DNA from: Pigoraptor vietnamica
Taxonomy: Eukaryota > Opisthokonta > Filasterea
Reading direction: 5' to 3'
DNA: 15,000 bases
Assembly: GCA_943704525.1 (NCBI GenBank)
Contig: CALSCQ010001498.1
Location: forward strand, 1-15,000
Numbering within the stretch: the stretch's first letter is position 1; every line of letters starts with the position of its first letter. The notes under the pieces are model-generated. The model was given only the letters and a program-made list of their open reading frames with translations, did no database searches and had not been told where the DNA came from. The position numbers and the translations under genes were made by a program. Shown here piece by piece: positions 1 to 9,600 of this stretch.

Positions 1-10
1 GCTCAGTGGA

Positions 11-38
11 GGGGGAAGGGGGGAGGGAGGGCGAGGGG
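11..38 (+). other. G-run cluster able to form a G-quadruplex
   Basis: Five runs of three or more G are separated by spacers of one to three bases (runs at 11-15, 18-23, 25-27, 29-31 and 35-38). This meets the usual four-run, short-loop rule for an intramolecular G-quadruplex. It lies upstream of the first recognisable kinase exon, probably in an intron of that gene. If transcribed with the gene, the G-rich strand is the RNA-like strand. Function is unknown. Confidence 0.55.
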
Positions 39-136
39 AGCTTTTCAATGGTCGTGTCTATGCACGCGCCGGCACTTTATGTGTCCAATGCCACGACGAC
101 GCTCAAGCGCACAAACTTATGCGAGCACGGCGTTAG

Positions 137-1106
137 TGTCGATTGCATCTGATCACCACGGCGCAATTGCAGGTGTCTGATTTCGGGCTCTCCAAGACCA
201 CGAAAGGTACGGACTCAAACGCGGGCACGGCATGCCAGTCCGCCCAGCCGGCCGTCGTACTCGCTGCGCAGCTTTGACGGAACTGTGGCTGATGTCTTGT
301 GTTGCTATTGGCTGAACGACACCGTTCTCCGTGTGACACACAGGGCATTCGGTTGTTCCCGTGCGGTGGGCCGCCCCCGTTGCGTTTCAATCTTTATATG
401 TGTGTGCGTTGTTGGTGTCTCTGGGTGTAACTGTGAGCCATGCAGTCTCACCTGTCGTTTCCAACCGCAGACGTATGGAGCTACGGCGTCGTGTTGTGGG
501 AGCTTTGGACCTTCGGCCAGGTAATTTGATACTTTGTATGAATACGCACCACAGTTGCGCCATTGCATCGATAACTATGTATCGCCGGCAACAGTCTGCC
601 GTGTGCGTGACTCGTGTTCAAATTGCACATCAGTTCACACCTAAAATTTCCTTTGGCTATCGATGGCTTGCTGTCGGGTTGGCTGCGATTGCTAACTTCA
701 GCCTATTTTGCAGAATGCGTATGCGGGACTCAGCAACCGCGAGGTCATACCTTACGTCCTCGAAGGTCACCGGCTCGAACCGCCCGAGAATTGTCCCGTG
801 GACGTGCGCACGGCGATGGCCGAGTGCTGGCAGATCGAGCCGGCCAATCGCCCGAACTTCGCCGCGCTCTTCGCACGGATGGACCGCCTCCGATGTGATT
901 GGGAGCGCGCCGAGGACAAGCACGCGACGAACGCGCAAGCGGAGGCAACACGGCGTCATTACGATAACATCATCGGCCAATCGCAAAGCGGTAACGCTTA
1001 CGACAACATCGCTCACGACAGCGTCGCTTACGACAACATCGCTTACGACAACGTCTATAATGAGCCTGTCTCTGTGACTGTCGTCGCTGCAGAGTCCGAA
1101 GTGTAA
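137..1106 (+). CDS. Protein tyrosine kinase, C-terminal half of catalytic domain plus Tyr-rich tail (5' partial)
   Basis: Transfers phosphate from ATP to protein tyrosine; only the DFG-to-C-terminus part lies in the window. Proposed exons are 137-206 (or starting at 173), 344-399, 446-520 and 714-1106, joined by introns of 137, 46 and 193 bp. The first exon reads VSDFGLSK, the Mg-binding DFG motif. It joins in phase to a short activation segment ending VPVRWAAP, where the tyrosine-kinase type P+1 loop sits. Next come DVWSYGVVLWELWTFG (helix F), a YxGLSNREV stretch, and CW...P.NRPNF, the classic end of the tyrosine kinase C-lobe. The last exon continues for about 60 residues with four YDN(I/V) motifs and one YNEP, then TAA. 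The APE glutamate reads as Val in this model, and the 344-399/446-520 junction leaves three extra residues, so that junction is the weakest. I could not identify the HRD catalytic loop or the N-lobe upstream. Receptor or cytoplasmic type cannot be told. Confidence 0.83.
955..1068 (+). repeat. In-frame repeats coding a YDN(I/V) phosphotyrosine tail
   Basis: The kinase tail carries YDNI at codons starting 960, 999 and 1029, YDNV at 1044 and YNEP at 1056. HDSV at 1014 looks like a decayed copy. From 996 the units are five residues long (A-Y-D-N-I type) and the DNA repeats are nearly identical, which points to recent short-unit duplication. In known systems pYxN is the core binding site of Grb2-family SH2 domains, so this looks like an autophosphorylation and adaptor-docking tail. 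That role is inferred. Confidence 0.75.
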
Positions 1107-1312
1107 GAATGAGCTACTCACGCAGCGCTCCCTGGTTCATAATCTGTGGGCAGAGGCTGCCGGGTCGCGACAAGAGAGAATGAATAACGCATGAGTGGGA
1201 ATGCACGCGCTCCATCTTAATACGTGGCCTATCGAGTGTCACGAATTCCTTAGGGTATCATTCGTGGCTACTTCGTGCAAGTTACGACCGGGTGGTCCGT
1301 CATGATTTTATA
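1107..1312. other. Gap downstream of the kinase gene
   Basis: This 206 bp stretch follows the kinase stop codon. No coding pattern, RNA gene or repeat was recognised. It should contain the kinase 3' UTR and, if the candidate minus-strand gene is real, its 3' UTR as well. Confidence 0.5.
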
Positions 1313-2479
1313 CTATACATCAGAATGAGCGCAGGGGTTCAGCGGCGGCGACAGACTTCCCGCGTTGTAGCGCCACGCATCGAGCGACGAGTAGTGCGGG
1401 ACGGTGCCGTATGTCGCAGCTCGACCGTTAGCTTGAATGCAATGCGCCCGAGCTTCCAATTGAATGTCCCCAGCCAGAAGTCGCACTCTGCGGCGAGATA
1501 GATCATCGCCAGCAGGCACATCAGGCGTCTCGTCCGGCCGTTTGGCTGATTGTGCCTGAGCGAAGGCCAGCGTACGCCGCTTGCACAAACGCACACTGGC
1601 GCCGGGACAGCATCCACGCCGTTGACATGCCCACATGCTCGACAACACACGAACCCACGATGACGCGGAAGTCCTCAATTGCCGGATCGTCCGTCGACAA
1701 GAACACGGACATGATTCCAAACGTTTGCTTGAAAGCCGAACCCGCGCAATGTACCGCGACGACGGCTGCAGCGGCGCCTCATACGGTCAATTTGATGGCT
1801 CACCGTTCTCCAAACGCGCGCAGGAATCCGTCGACGGCCGCCGAGACATACGCCTTCGGCTGCAGCGCAAAGTATTGCAGCTGGCAATGGTACCAAAATT
1901 GAAACGCAGCCCATACTGCCGCCCAGGGAAGAGCCCACCGACCGTTAACAGTACGGCCGTACGCACGTTACAAACAAGATCGGCGGTTGGAATGCCGTCC
2001 CGAGCACACCTGGTCGTTACCAGTGACACGAGTTGAGTCGTCTGCCTCCGAGATGCTCGCTCTCGGTTCGGCGGTGGCCTCGCAGTCGGCCTCTTCCAGC
2101 CGACTGATTCTGCGCCCAACACAACTGGATGCGGCCACCTGCTCGCCACGATCACGGCTGCATCCAACGTGCGGAATGCGCTCAATGGCATCGCCGTTAC
2201 GCTTCAACACCGCCCTTGCCGTGAGTTTCGGTCTGCATGAAGGACACGCAATAAATGAAAGCGACGGATGGGCATAAGTGCGCGGTCATGATGCCCGTGT
2301 CGAATGCTGCCGTTCGCGGCGCGGGTGTCCGCGTCGTCCAGCGAGTGCTGCGTCGCATTCGCTGCGCGCAGAGCCCGCACTTCGTTCGGAATGTCTTCGA
2401 GCGAAGGCACACACGGGAGGCGGTTGCATGGGCCTGTTACAGTCCATTCTAACTCAGGGCCCTTGGCTGTGTCGGACAT
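1313..2479 (-). CDS. Weak candidate multi-exon gene of unknown function (unresolved)
   Basis: I recognise no family here. The minus strand has protein-like stretches in different frames. One runs from an ATG at 2479 down to about 2306 (begins MSDTAKGPELEW and contains SLEDIPNEVRAL). One covers about 2232-2021 and is rich in Glu, Arg and Ala. One covers about 1765-1560 and includes FGIMSVFLSTDDPAIEDF. One, about 1500-1313, ends in TAG at 1315-1313. Plausible splice signals exist: donor GTGAGC at 1803, acceptor CTGCAG ending at 1766, donor GTGCGT near 1966, acceptor GGCGGCAG ending at 1916. Not all phases match: the 2306 to 2232 join has no GT donor, and two alternative chains compete around 1915-1804. 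It could be a real gene with misplaced exons, a decayed gene, or chance open frames in GC-rich DNA. A gene here would diverge from the FYVE gene and converge with the kinase. Confidence 0.25.
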
Positions 2480-2769
2480 TTTCAGAGCAGAACACAGAGA
2501 ACATAAACAATATGAGCGAAGCACTGCGACACTTGCAAAGGCGTGAATGAGTGGCGCGCTGCTGGCCTCTTCGACGCCCTCTCGTGTCCCAACGCCAGCC
2601 GAGATCGAACTTACGGTGGAGCTCACTCGCGCACACGGTGGAGAGTGACGTCATGGTCTCTGCTCCATACAATGGCATTACAGTCTGTGTCACATGAAGG
2701 CGGTTTTTGTTCCATCCACGCGCCGTCGCTGTCCCGCGTGACCCTCGTGGCGAAGGGCCGTTCGCAGGC
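2480..2769. promoter_or_regulatory. Presumed 5' region of the FYVE gene
   Basis: This 290 bp lies upstream of the ATG at 2770. The frame is open without an ATG from 2707, but the family match begins only after the ATG. An acceptor-like TTCGCAG ends at 2767, two bases before the ATG, so a 5' UTR intron is possible. No TATA box or other clear promoter motif was seen. If the weak minus-strand gene starting at 2479 is real, this is a divergent promoter. Confidence 0.35.
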
Positions 2770-5700
2770 ATGGGGGACAGGCAGGAGGGCTTTCTCTGCC
2801 CCATGTGCATGGCATCTTTTGCGCAGCCCAACGAACTGCAGGCGCACTTTTACAGCACGCACGAGAACGAGCTCGCGGGGGGTCCCCAGCAGCCGCAGCC
2901 GCAACAACAGCGCGCCTCCGACGCAGACGGAAAGCGCGATGGGAAGAAAGATGACCGCAAGGCGTCCGTCGTGAAGAAGGAGGGAGGCGCATCTTTCTTC
3001 ACGCCCTCGCCCGGGTCCTCTCGGTCGTCCACGCCTTCGCAGAATGCGCCGAGTGCGACAGACTCGGAGGCAGCGCTGCTCGCGCGTCAGCTGGCAGAGG
3101 AGCGCGCCGCACGAAAGGCCCTCGAAGCAGATGCGCGTCAACTGGCCGAGGAGCGCGCGGCGCGAAAGGCGCTGGAGGCGGAGGCGCGGCAGCTCGAGAC
3201 GACCGTGGGGGACCTACAAGCGAGCTTGCAGGAGGAGAAGTGGTTCGTGGCCGCACACCAGGAGGAACTGAGGAAGGTGCAGGCCGCGCTCACCGCGTCT
3301 GAAGAGCGCCGCAAGGCCGATGCCGCGCGTGCGGAGGCGCTCGAGGGCGAGATTGCGGCGTTGCGCGCGGCCATGGACTCGCTGTCGTCCGCGGCTGCGC
3401 GCGCGTCGGTGGACGGCGACGAGAAGAGTGCTGCCGCCGCCGAGTGCGATCGTCTCAAGGGCGAAGCGGACGAGCTGCGGAGAGAGCTCGAGGCCGCACG
3501 CCGCGCTGCCGATGCCGCGGCTGCGGACGCGGCGCTGGACCGCTCGGTCCTTGAGGAGGCGAGTGCGGCGTCCGACACGCGCTGGGCGTCCGAGTGCGAG
3601 ATGGCACGCGACACGGCGGCGGCGGCAGATCTGCGTGCGGCGGTGGCGGAGGGTGCGGCTAACGAGCTGAAGGCGCGTGTGGCGCATGCGGAGAGCGAGC
3701 TGGAGGCTGCCAGACACGGCGCACGTGCCCTCGAGCGAACGGCGGCAGCGCTGCAGGCGCAAGCTGAGGAAGTGGCGCGCGCTCACGCGAGTGAGACGGA
3801 GGCATTTCGCGCACGCATTGCCGAGCTCTCGGCAGACATTGAGCGTTTGCGGCACGAACGAGACGCGACCACAGCGCGCGCTTCTGCAGAACTGTCGACG
3901 CGCGACGAGCTCTCGGCAGGACTGGCGGCGGCGGCGGCAGAGACGGCAGAGATGCGCGCGCGCGTGGCATCGCTGGAGGCGCAGCTGGCCGCGGCGGGTG
4001 AGAAGGCGGCGGTGGAAGCGTCCGGCAAGAGCGACCTCGCCAAGCGACTCTACCTCGTCACGTCGGAGCTCGAAGACTTTCGAGAGGAGCTGCCGGCGGC
4101 TCGAGAGGCCGTCGCAACGGAGCGTGCGCGTGCGGACGGACTGCAGGGGGAGCGGGACGCGCTGTCACGCGAGCTCGCGTCGGCACGCAAGGAGAGGGAG
4201 CATGTGGAAGTGGAGCTGCGCGCGGCGCACGCGGCGATCGGGAGCCTGAAAGAGCAGGCAGCTGCTGGGGTGGCGCAGCTTGCGAGCGTGCAAGCGGAAA
4301 GGGAGCGGGTGGAGGGGGAGCTTGACTCTGTGCGCGCATCGCTCGCCGCTGCGGTGCGGGACGCCGAGGACGAGCGTGCGCGTGCACAGAGTGCGGCAGC
4401 GGCTGCAGCTGCGTCAATGGCCGAATTGGAACGCTCACACGCAGCGACTATCGCCGGTTTAAAGGAAGAGCTGGAGAGTGCGCTGAAGAGGGCCGGAGCG
4501 GCCGAGGAAGAGTCTGCGGCGAGCAGACGAGCGCTGGCTGAAGCGCAAGAGAAGCTCGAAAGGGCCGTCGGGCAGTGTCGTTTGTTGGAAGAGGAGGCTG
4601 AGGAGTTGCGGAATCGCCCGCCACCGCCGTGCGCCATGTGCCCGAACTACGAGGTGCAGCTTGTTCGGCTACAGGCACAGACGGCGGAAGAAGCGGCTTC
4701 GCTGCGCCGTGCGCTGGAAGACAAGGGCGCCGAGTCGCAGTCGTTGTCATCCCGTCTTGGGGACGTCGAGGGCGCGCTGGCCGCCGTGACCGCCGAACGG
4801 GAGGCGCTGCGCAGTGCGCTCGATACGCGCGAGAAGGAGCTTTCCGCGTTGCGGGAAGACCTGGACCGTGCACTTCGTGACGCAGACGATGCGCGCGCGC
4901 GTGCGGAGAGCGAGCGAGCGGAGCTCTCGGCCCGCATCGAGGCGCTGGAAGGGACTCTGGCCGACGGTAAGGCCGCGCTCGCGTCCGAATCGGCGCGCGC
5001 GGCAAGTCTCGCGACGGAGCTGGAGGCGGCGCAGGCGGCGTCGTTTGCGAGCGAGAAGCAGGTGAAGGGCATGCGGCAACAGCTGCAGGACGCCGAGTCT
5101 GCCACGGAAGAGCTGCGGAGGCGATTGGCCGAGGGCGACGCTGCGCTCGCGCGCGCGCGGAGAGAGCTCCAAACAAAGACGGACCAGGCGACAGCCGAAA
5201 TGGCGGAGGCGCGCGCGCGCATTGCCGCGATGGCGAAAGATCACGAGGGGGCCGTCGCGTCCCTGCAGTCTCAGATAGCCACGCTGCAGACGGCGGCGGA
5301 GGAGGCCGGAAAGCGCGCGATGGCGTCGGAGGGTGAACTCGAGCGTGCGAGAAAGTCGCACGCCGACGAACTTGGCGCGCTCCGCATCACCGTTGACGCG
5401 CTGCGCGAGTCGCTGCGTGACGCCGAAGTTGCACGGGAGAGCGAAGTGTCCGCGCTGCGTGGCGACTATGAAGCGCGTCTGTCGGAGGAGCGGCGGCTGT
5501 CGCAGGAGGACCGCAAGCGCATGGAAGCGGTGGCGGCTGCACTGGAGGTGTGTGTCTGTGTCTTTGCCTGTGTGCATCCCTTCAGAACATTCGACCTTGT
5601 GCGCTCTCGTTTGCTAGAAGTGATGTGTAGAGTCGATTGACCGCTCCGTTTGCGATTGCGCAGAGCAAGCTTTCCGAGAAAGAGAAGGCGTACGAAGTGC

Positions 5701-6410
5701 TTATGGCGGAAAAGCAGTCGATGGAGGCGCGCATGGAGGACGCGATCACGGTGCAACGCGAGCTCTGCTTCCAGCTGCAACAGTTGCAAGTCAAGGACTT
5801 TGAGGGCAAGACGCGAAAGTGGTGCGTGCAGTGCCACACATGCGATCCTTTTTGTGAACTACACTCATGCTGTGTTGTGGGTGTCTGTGTGTGGACTTTT
5901 TCTGGAAAGAGAGAAGGGGGTCGCGCGCACGTCCTTGCTGTGTGTGTACTCAATTTTCCTTCTTGGAATGTTATCAACAGGGAGAGCGACGAGACTGTGC
6001 TCGCGTGCCGCGGTTGCGGAGAGCCCTTCTCAATGACAAACCGGAAGGTGCGGTGCGAGTGTTCCCTTGTGGCGCATACGTGTTGTTTCGTGGCATCCAA
6101 TAACCAACCCCCTCGCTTTTCTCCCACATCTCTTCGACCACAGCACCACTGTCGCAGCTGCGGGTGAGTTGGCGCCCCGTCGTCGTTTTTCACCATTTGC
6201 CAAGGAACGCACCGACTGCCGTCCTGCCGCTCACTCACTGCGCCGACGCCCAAGAGTCCACGTGTGATTCCGTGTGGCATTGTTTAACACCGCCGTCGCT
6301 TTCTGCGCAGCCTCATCTTCTGCCAGACGTGCTCGAGCTTCTCGGCCGTGTTACCGTCCTCAAACAAGCCCGTGCGCGTGTGCGGAAAGTGCTCGGTCGC
6401 CGGGCGATAA
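2770..6410 (+). CDS. EEA1-like endosomal tether: C2H2 finger, long coiled coil, FYVE domain
   Basis: Probable early-endosome tethering protein: FYVE domains bind PI3P on endosomal membrane, and the EEA1 N-terminal finger binds Rab5-GTP. Exons are 2770-5547, 5664-5821, 5981-6047, 6144-6163 and 6311-6410, giving 3123 nt and exactly 1040 residues. Residues 7-31 form a C2H2 finger (C10, C13, H26, H31) in the EEA1 style EGFxCPxCM. Residues 37-104 are Gln/Ser/Pro-rich linker. About 105-975 is Ala/Glu/Arg-rich coiled coil, broken near 617-625 by PPPPCAMC. The FYVE domain spans 979-1040 with W979-E-S-D982, C988/C991, RKHHCRSCG at 1000-1008, C1012/C1015, RVC at 1030-1032 and C1035, so all eight zinc ligands and the basic core are present. 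The start at 2770 is the first ATG in frame and sits just before the finger. EEA1 itself is about 1400 residues, so this coil is shorter. Orthology to EEA1 rather than another C2H2-FYVE protein is inferred from architecture. Confidence 0.88.
3082..3183 (+). repeat. Two tandem 51-bp units in the coiled-coil exon
   Basis: Units 3082-3132 and 3133-3183 code residues 105-121 and 122-138, each reading ARQLAEERAARKALEA followed by D or E. The DNA differs at nine codons, eight silently and one Asp/Glu, so the duplication is old enough for synonymous drift while the protein was held. A third partial copy (ARQLE) follows. Seventeen residues is not a whole number of heptads, so each unit shifts the coiled-coil register. 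Confidence 0.8.
6144..6163 (+). other. 20-nt microexon coding the FYVE core HHCRSCG
   Basis: This exon is bounded by an acceptor CCACAG ending at 6143 and a GTGAGT donor at 6164. It codes HHCRSC plus two bases of the next Gly, which is the PI3P-binding and zinc-binding heart of the domain. The flanking exons match FYVE perfectly on either side only if it is included. At 20 nt it is not a multiple of three, so skipping would both remove the core and shift frame. Confidence 0.85.
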
Positions 6411-6627
6411 GTCGCGGGGTTGCTCGCGCGACGCGACCACGCACACGCCCATATAAACGATTTTAGTATTGATCCCTTAAACTCCCTCGTGTTACAAGTA
6501 TGTTATTAATGCCATCGTCCATCGCAAGCACATAATGCGTGCGACTCCGTCTCATCGCCCCAAAGCGCACGATCCCCACGTGCGCCAAGGGTTTCCCTCA
6601 AACCGCAGCGTAACCAACCGTGTCACA
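6411..6627. other. Intergenic region between two convergent 3' ends
   Basis: This 217 bp separates the stop of the FYVE gene (+) from the stop of the kinesin (-). It must hold both 3' UTRs. An AT-richer patch around 6450-6535 is the likely site of cleavage and polyadenylation signals, but no perfect AATAAA was found in the expected place for either gene. No other gene was seen. Confidence 0.5.
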
Positions 6628-9600
6628 TCACCGCTTGCCCTTGGCGGCCATCTTGAGCGCCTTCTTCTCCATTCGCCGCCGGCGCGCCTCCTTGCTCACG
6701 ACCCAGAACCCGCAGCATCCAAAGCCCCCTTCGTCTTCTTCGTCGTCCACAACAGCAGCGGGCGCTCCGTCCCACGCGCCCTGTCGCACACCGGACGGCA
6801 CTTTGGTCGCGTGCGCAGCCGCGGGAACGGCCTTTGCGCGGGCGATAGCGTCCGCGTCGTCGGCATCCTGCACGACGCCGGGAATCGAACGCCCGTCGGC
6901 CAATTTAATCTGCGCATGGGTGTCATTAACCACCACATCCACCAATGTGAACTACGGACCAAATAAGCGCACTCCCCTGCCCTTCTACCGTCATGCAAGT
7001 TCCAACAAGACGCACCTCGGGCGGATCCGTCTGCACACCCGCCGCGGCAGTTGTCCAGGCAGCCTGCGAACCGGCGTCCGCGTGGACAGCAAACGCAGTC
7101 TGTGTCTCTCCGTCCGTGCTGCTGAACGCGTCGGTTCCCGCGCCCTGTTCCGCACACGTCACGGGATCCGACACGCGCACGCTTTCAGTCTGCGCCTCCG
7201 CCTCAGAGACGGGTGCGTCTGGAGACGTGCCTTGGTCACTCCTGCAAAGGATGGGCGCGTGAGCAGGGACGGCAATAGAGGACTTATGCGCCATACGCAA
7301 GCGACAATCGACGACGTCCCCCACGGTATAACTCATCTCACACGCAACACAATGCCACTCACGTGTGCTCATTCTTCGCCGACTTCGCCGCAGCCTCGGC
7401 GGCAAAGAGAACGCCCAGCGAAGCAATGAGCGACTTGTCCACGAGGAGGTGCGTCAGCGCGCGCACTTGCAAGGCGCGCACGAGCGCCGCGGCACTGTGC
7501 CCCTCCACCAGCGCATTTCCGCCACCGTCGCCAAACGGCACGCCGACATGGAGCGTCCCCGACGCCGAGAGCGCGGCAGAGGCAGTGACGTCCGACACGC
7601 CCGCGATCAGCGCGTGGTGACCCCCTTGCTGCCGCCGAATCACATCGAGCATGTCCGCGACGCGCTCGCGCAGCGCCCACAGCCGATCGTCGTCACGTGA
7701 CACCCCGAAGCGCACCGACATGGCGTCCGCCGCCACGTCCTCGGCGTCTTCCGCAGCGACAGTCCCTTCGCCCGCCTCACTCGCACTGCGCCCCTCCGCA
7801 AGCTTGTGCGAAATGAATTCGCGGGCGCTCTCCACTACAACGGCCCGCGCAGACTCAAGCCGCGCCTGCAGTCCTCCAAAGTCCAGTGGACCCCTCGGAG
7901 GTGCATGGACGGCCACGTCCCTTGCGCTCGTGTCGGCTGCTGCGGCTGCGGGCGACGCAGGCGCAGAGTCCCCGTCGCCCTCGTCAATGCGCGGGACGGA
8001 AGGGCGCCGAGCGGCGTCCGCCCGTTGCGCGCGCTCGGCAATTGCCGTCGAGGCGACGTCGTGGAGCGACTGGCCGCCCGCAAACGCCGCAAGCAGCTTG
8101 GAGGCGTCCACCCCGTCGTCCTCGTCACCCCCTTGCACCGACTGCTGGACGTTCGCGTGCGGAGGCAGCAGAGAGAGCGACCCGGCGTCCAGTGGCAGCT
8201 CTCTCGCGCGCAAATCGCCCATCTGCGAAGCGAGTGCGTCTGCCACGGCACCGATGGCGTCCCCCAGGGCACCGTCCACCGCACCCGCCGGCGCCACGCA
8301 CGCGCCACCGTCACTCGTAACATCGTCTACGTCGCCCTCGCCTTCCCCATGCGCGGCCGCGAGCGAGTCCCAGTGGTCGCGCACAAACGCGCGGTACATC
8401 TGCAGGGACGCAAGCTCGGCCCTCAATACGGCGGCGTTGTCACGTGCGAGGACGTGCGACGTGCTCTCCAGCCACCGCGCCAACCGGTCCTCGGCACGTC
8501 GCGCCCGCTGCGCTTCGGAAGTGGCCCGCGCCCGCTCCGCCGAGATCTCGGCTAGCAGGGACGCCTCTTTCGCACCGAGGTCTGCGGCGCGCGAAGCATC
8601 GAGCTCGGCAAGTCGTCGCGCTGTGGGCCAGAAGCATTTGCAGGGACAGGGTTGAGCACAGTGGACGATACAGATGTTTTAAAAATTAAAAAAAGGAAGA
8701 CGCAAGGCGGCGGACTCGAACACAAATATACGTACCGAGCTCTTCTTCTGCGTGCGTGAGCTGCGCCCTGAGCGCCTCGATTTCGCGCGCAAGCCCTGCC
8801 TCGCGGTGGCGCCATTCGGACTCTGCGCATGGACCGAACAGTCAGTCACTCGTGTAACAGAGCACATGGCATACGTGACCACGAGAGGGCACGCACCCTT
8901 TGCCTCCATCTGAATGGCAAGGTCGTTCGCGAGTATCTTGTAGTCGACCTCGATGTTCACGTGCGCGCTATTCTTGACGCGCTTCGCACGCGACCCAAAG
9001 TTGAGCGTGCTTTTCGTCTCGCTCGCGTCCTTCGGGGAGGGCGACACGCACACCTGCAGCGCACACGGGCACGTGTCACCGGGCGCTCGACGGAAAGCGA
9101 CGTCTCACTAAGAACAGAACAATGGCATGACCTCGGCATCCACAGCGGCGTTTTTTTGGAAGTACTCAGAGGCAAGAACACAACAATGGCACAAACGCGG
9201 GCATTTACAGCGCCTTGTTTGGAAACACAGAGGCAAAGAATACTATAACAGGGCATCTACAGCGGCTTGTTTACACATACGCACCACGAGGCTCGTCTTG
9301 CAGTTGCCGCCGAGCGACTCTTGGAGGAGCCGCGTGAGCGTCGAATTCCTGCGCGCAATTAACCCCGACCGAGTCAGCACCTCGTACATATCGCATGCAT
9401 CCACACGCTTCCCTTCGCACAAACGGCACTCTCTCCCGTTCAAAAACGCATACCTGAAAGGCACGTGCGTTGTGCGCGCGTCCGTGAGTGCGTGGATGAC
9501 ATTGCCGAGCTCAAGCAGGGAGAGGTTGATGTGCTGCGCCTCGGTAAGTCGGTCGCCCGCGGCATCTGTCTTGCGGACGCGCTCGCTGCCGGCCAGATCG

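Noticed and set aside
44-136. Possible kinase catalytic loop (HDDAQAHK, in frame with the DFG exon)
   Set aside because: It only loosely resembles HRDLAARN, lacks the conserved Arg and Asn, and runs into a stop before the DFG exon, so it was not used in the kinase model.
3138-5577. Several long antisense open frames across the coiled-coil exon
   Set aside because: Expected shadows of a GC-rich Ala/Glu/Arg exon; the products are Ser/Ala or Arg-rich low complexity.
6870-6900. tRNA-like B box (GTTCGATTCC on the minus strand)
   Set aside because: It lies in a well-supported kinesin coding exon and has no acceptor stem or A box around it.
7651-8655. Long plus-strand open frame (334 codons) opposite the kinesin tail exon
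   Set aside because: Its Ser/Ala/Arg-rich product is the antisense of Ala/Asp/Glu codons in the kinesin exon; no start context, domain or splice support.
8680-8735. Second B-box-like GTTCGAGTCC followed by a T-run on the minus strand, hinting at a Pol III gene
   Set aside because: It lies in a kinesin intron; no T-arm pairing, anticodon arm or A box could be found.
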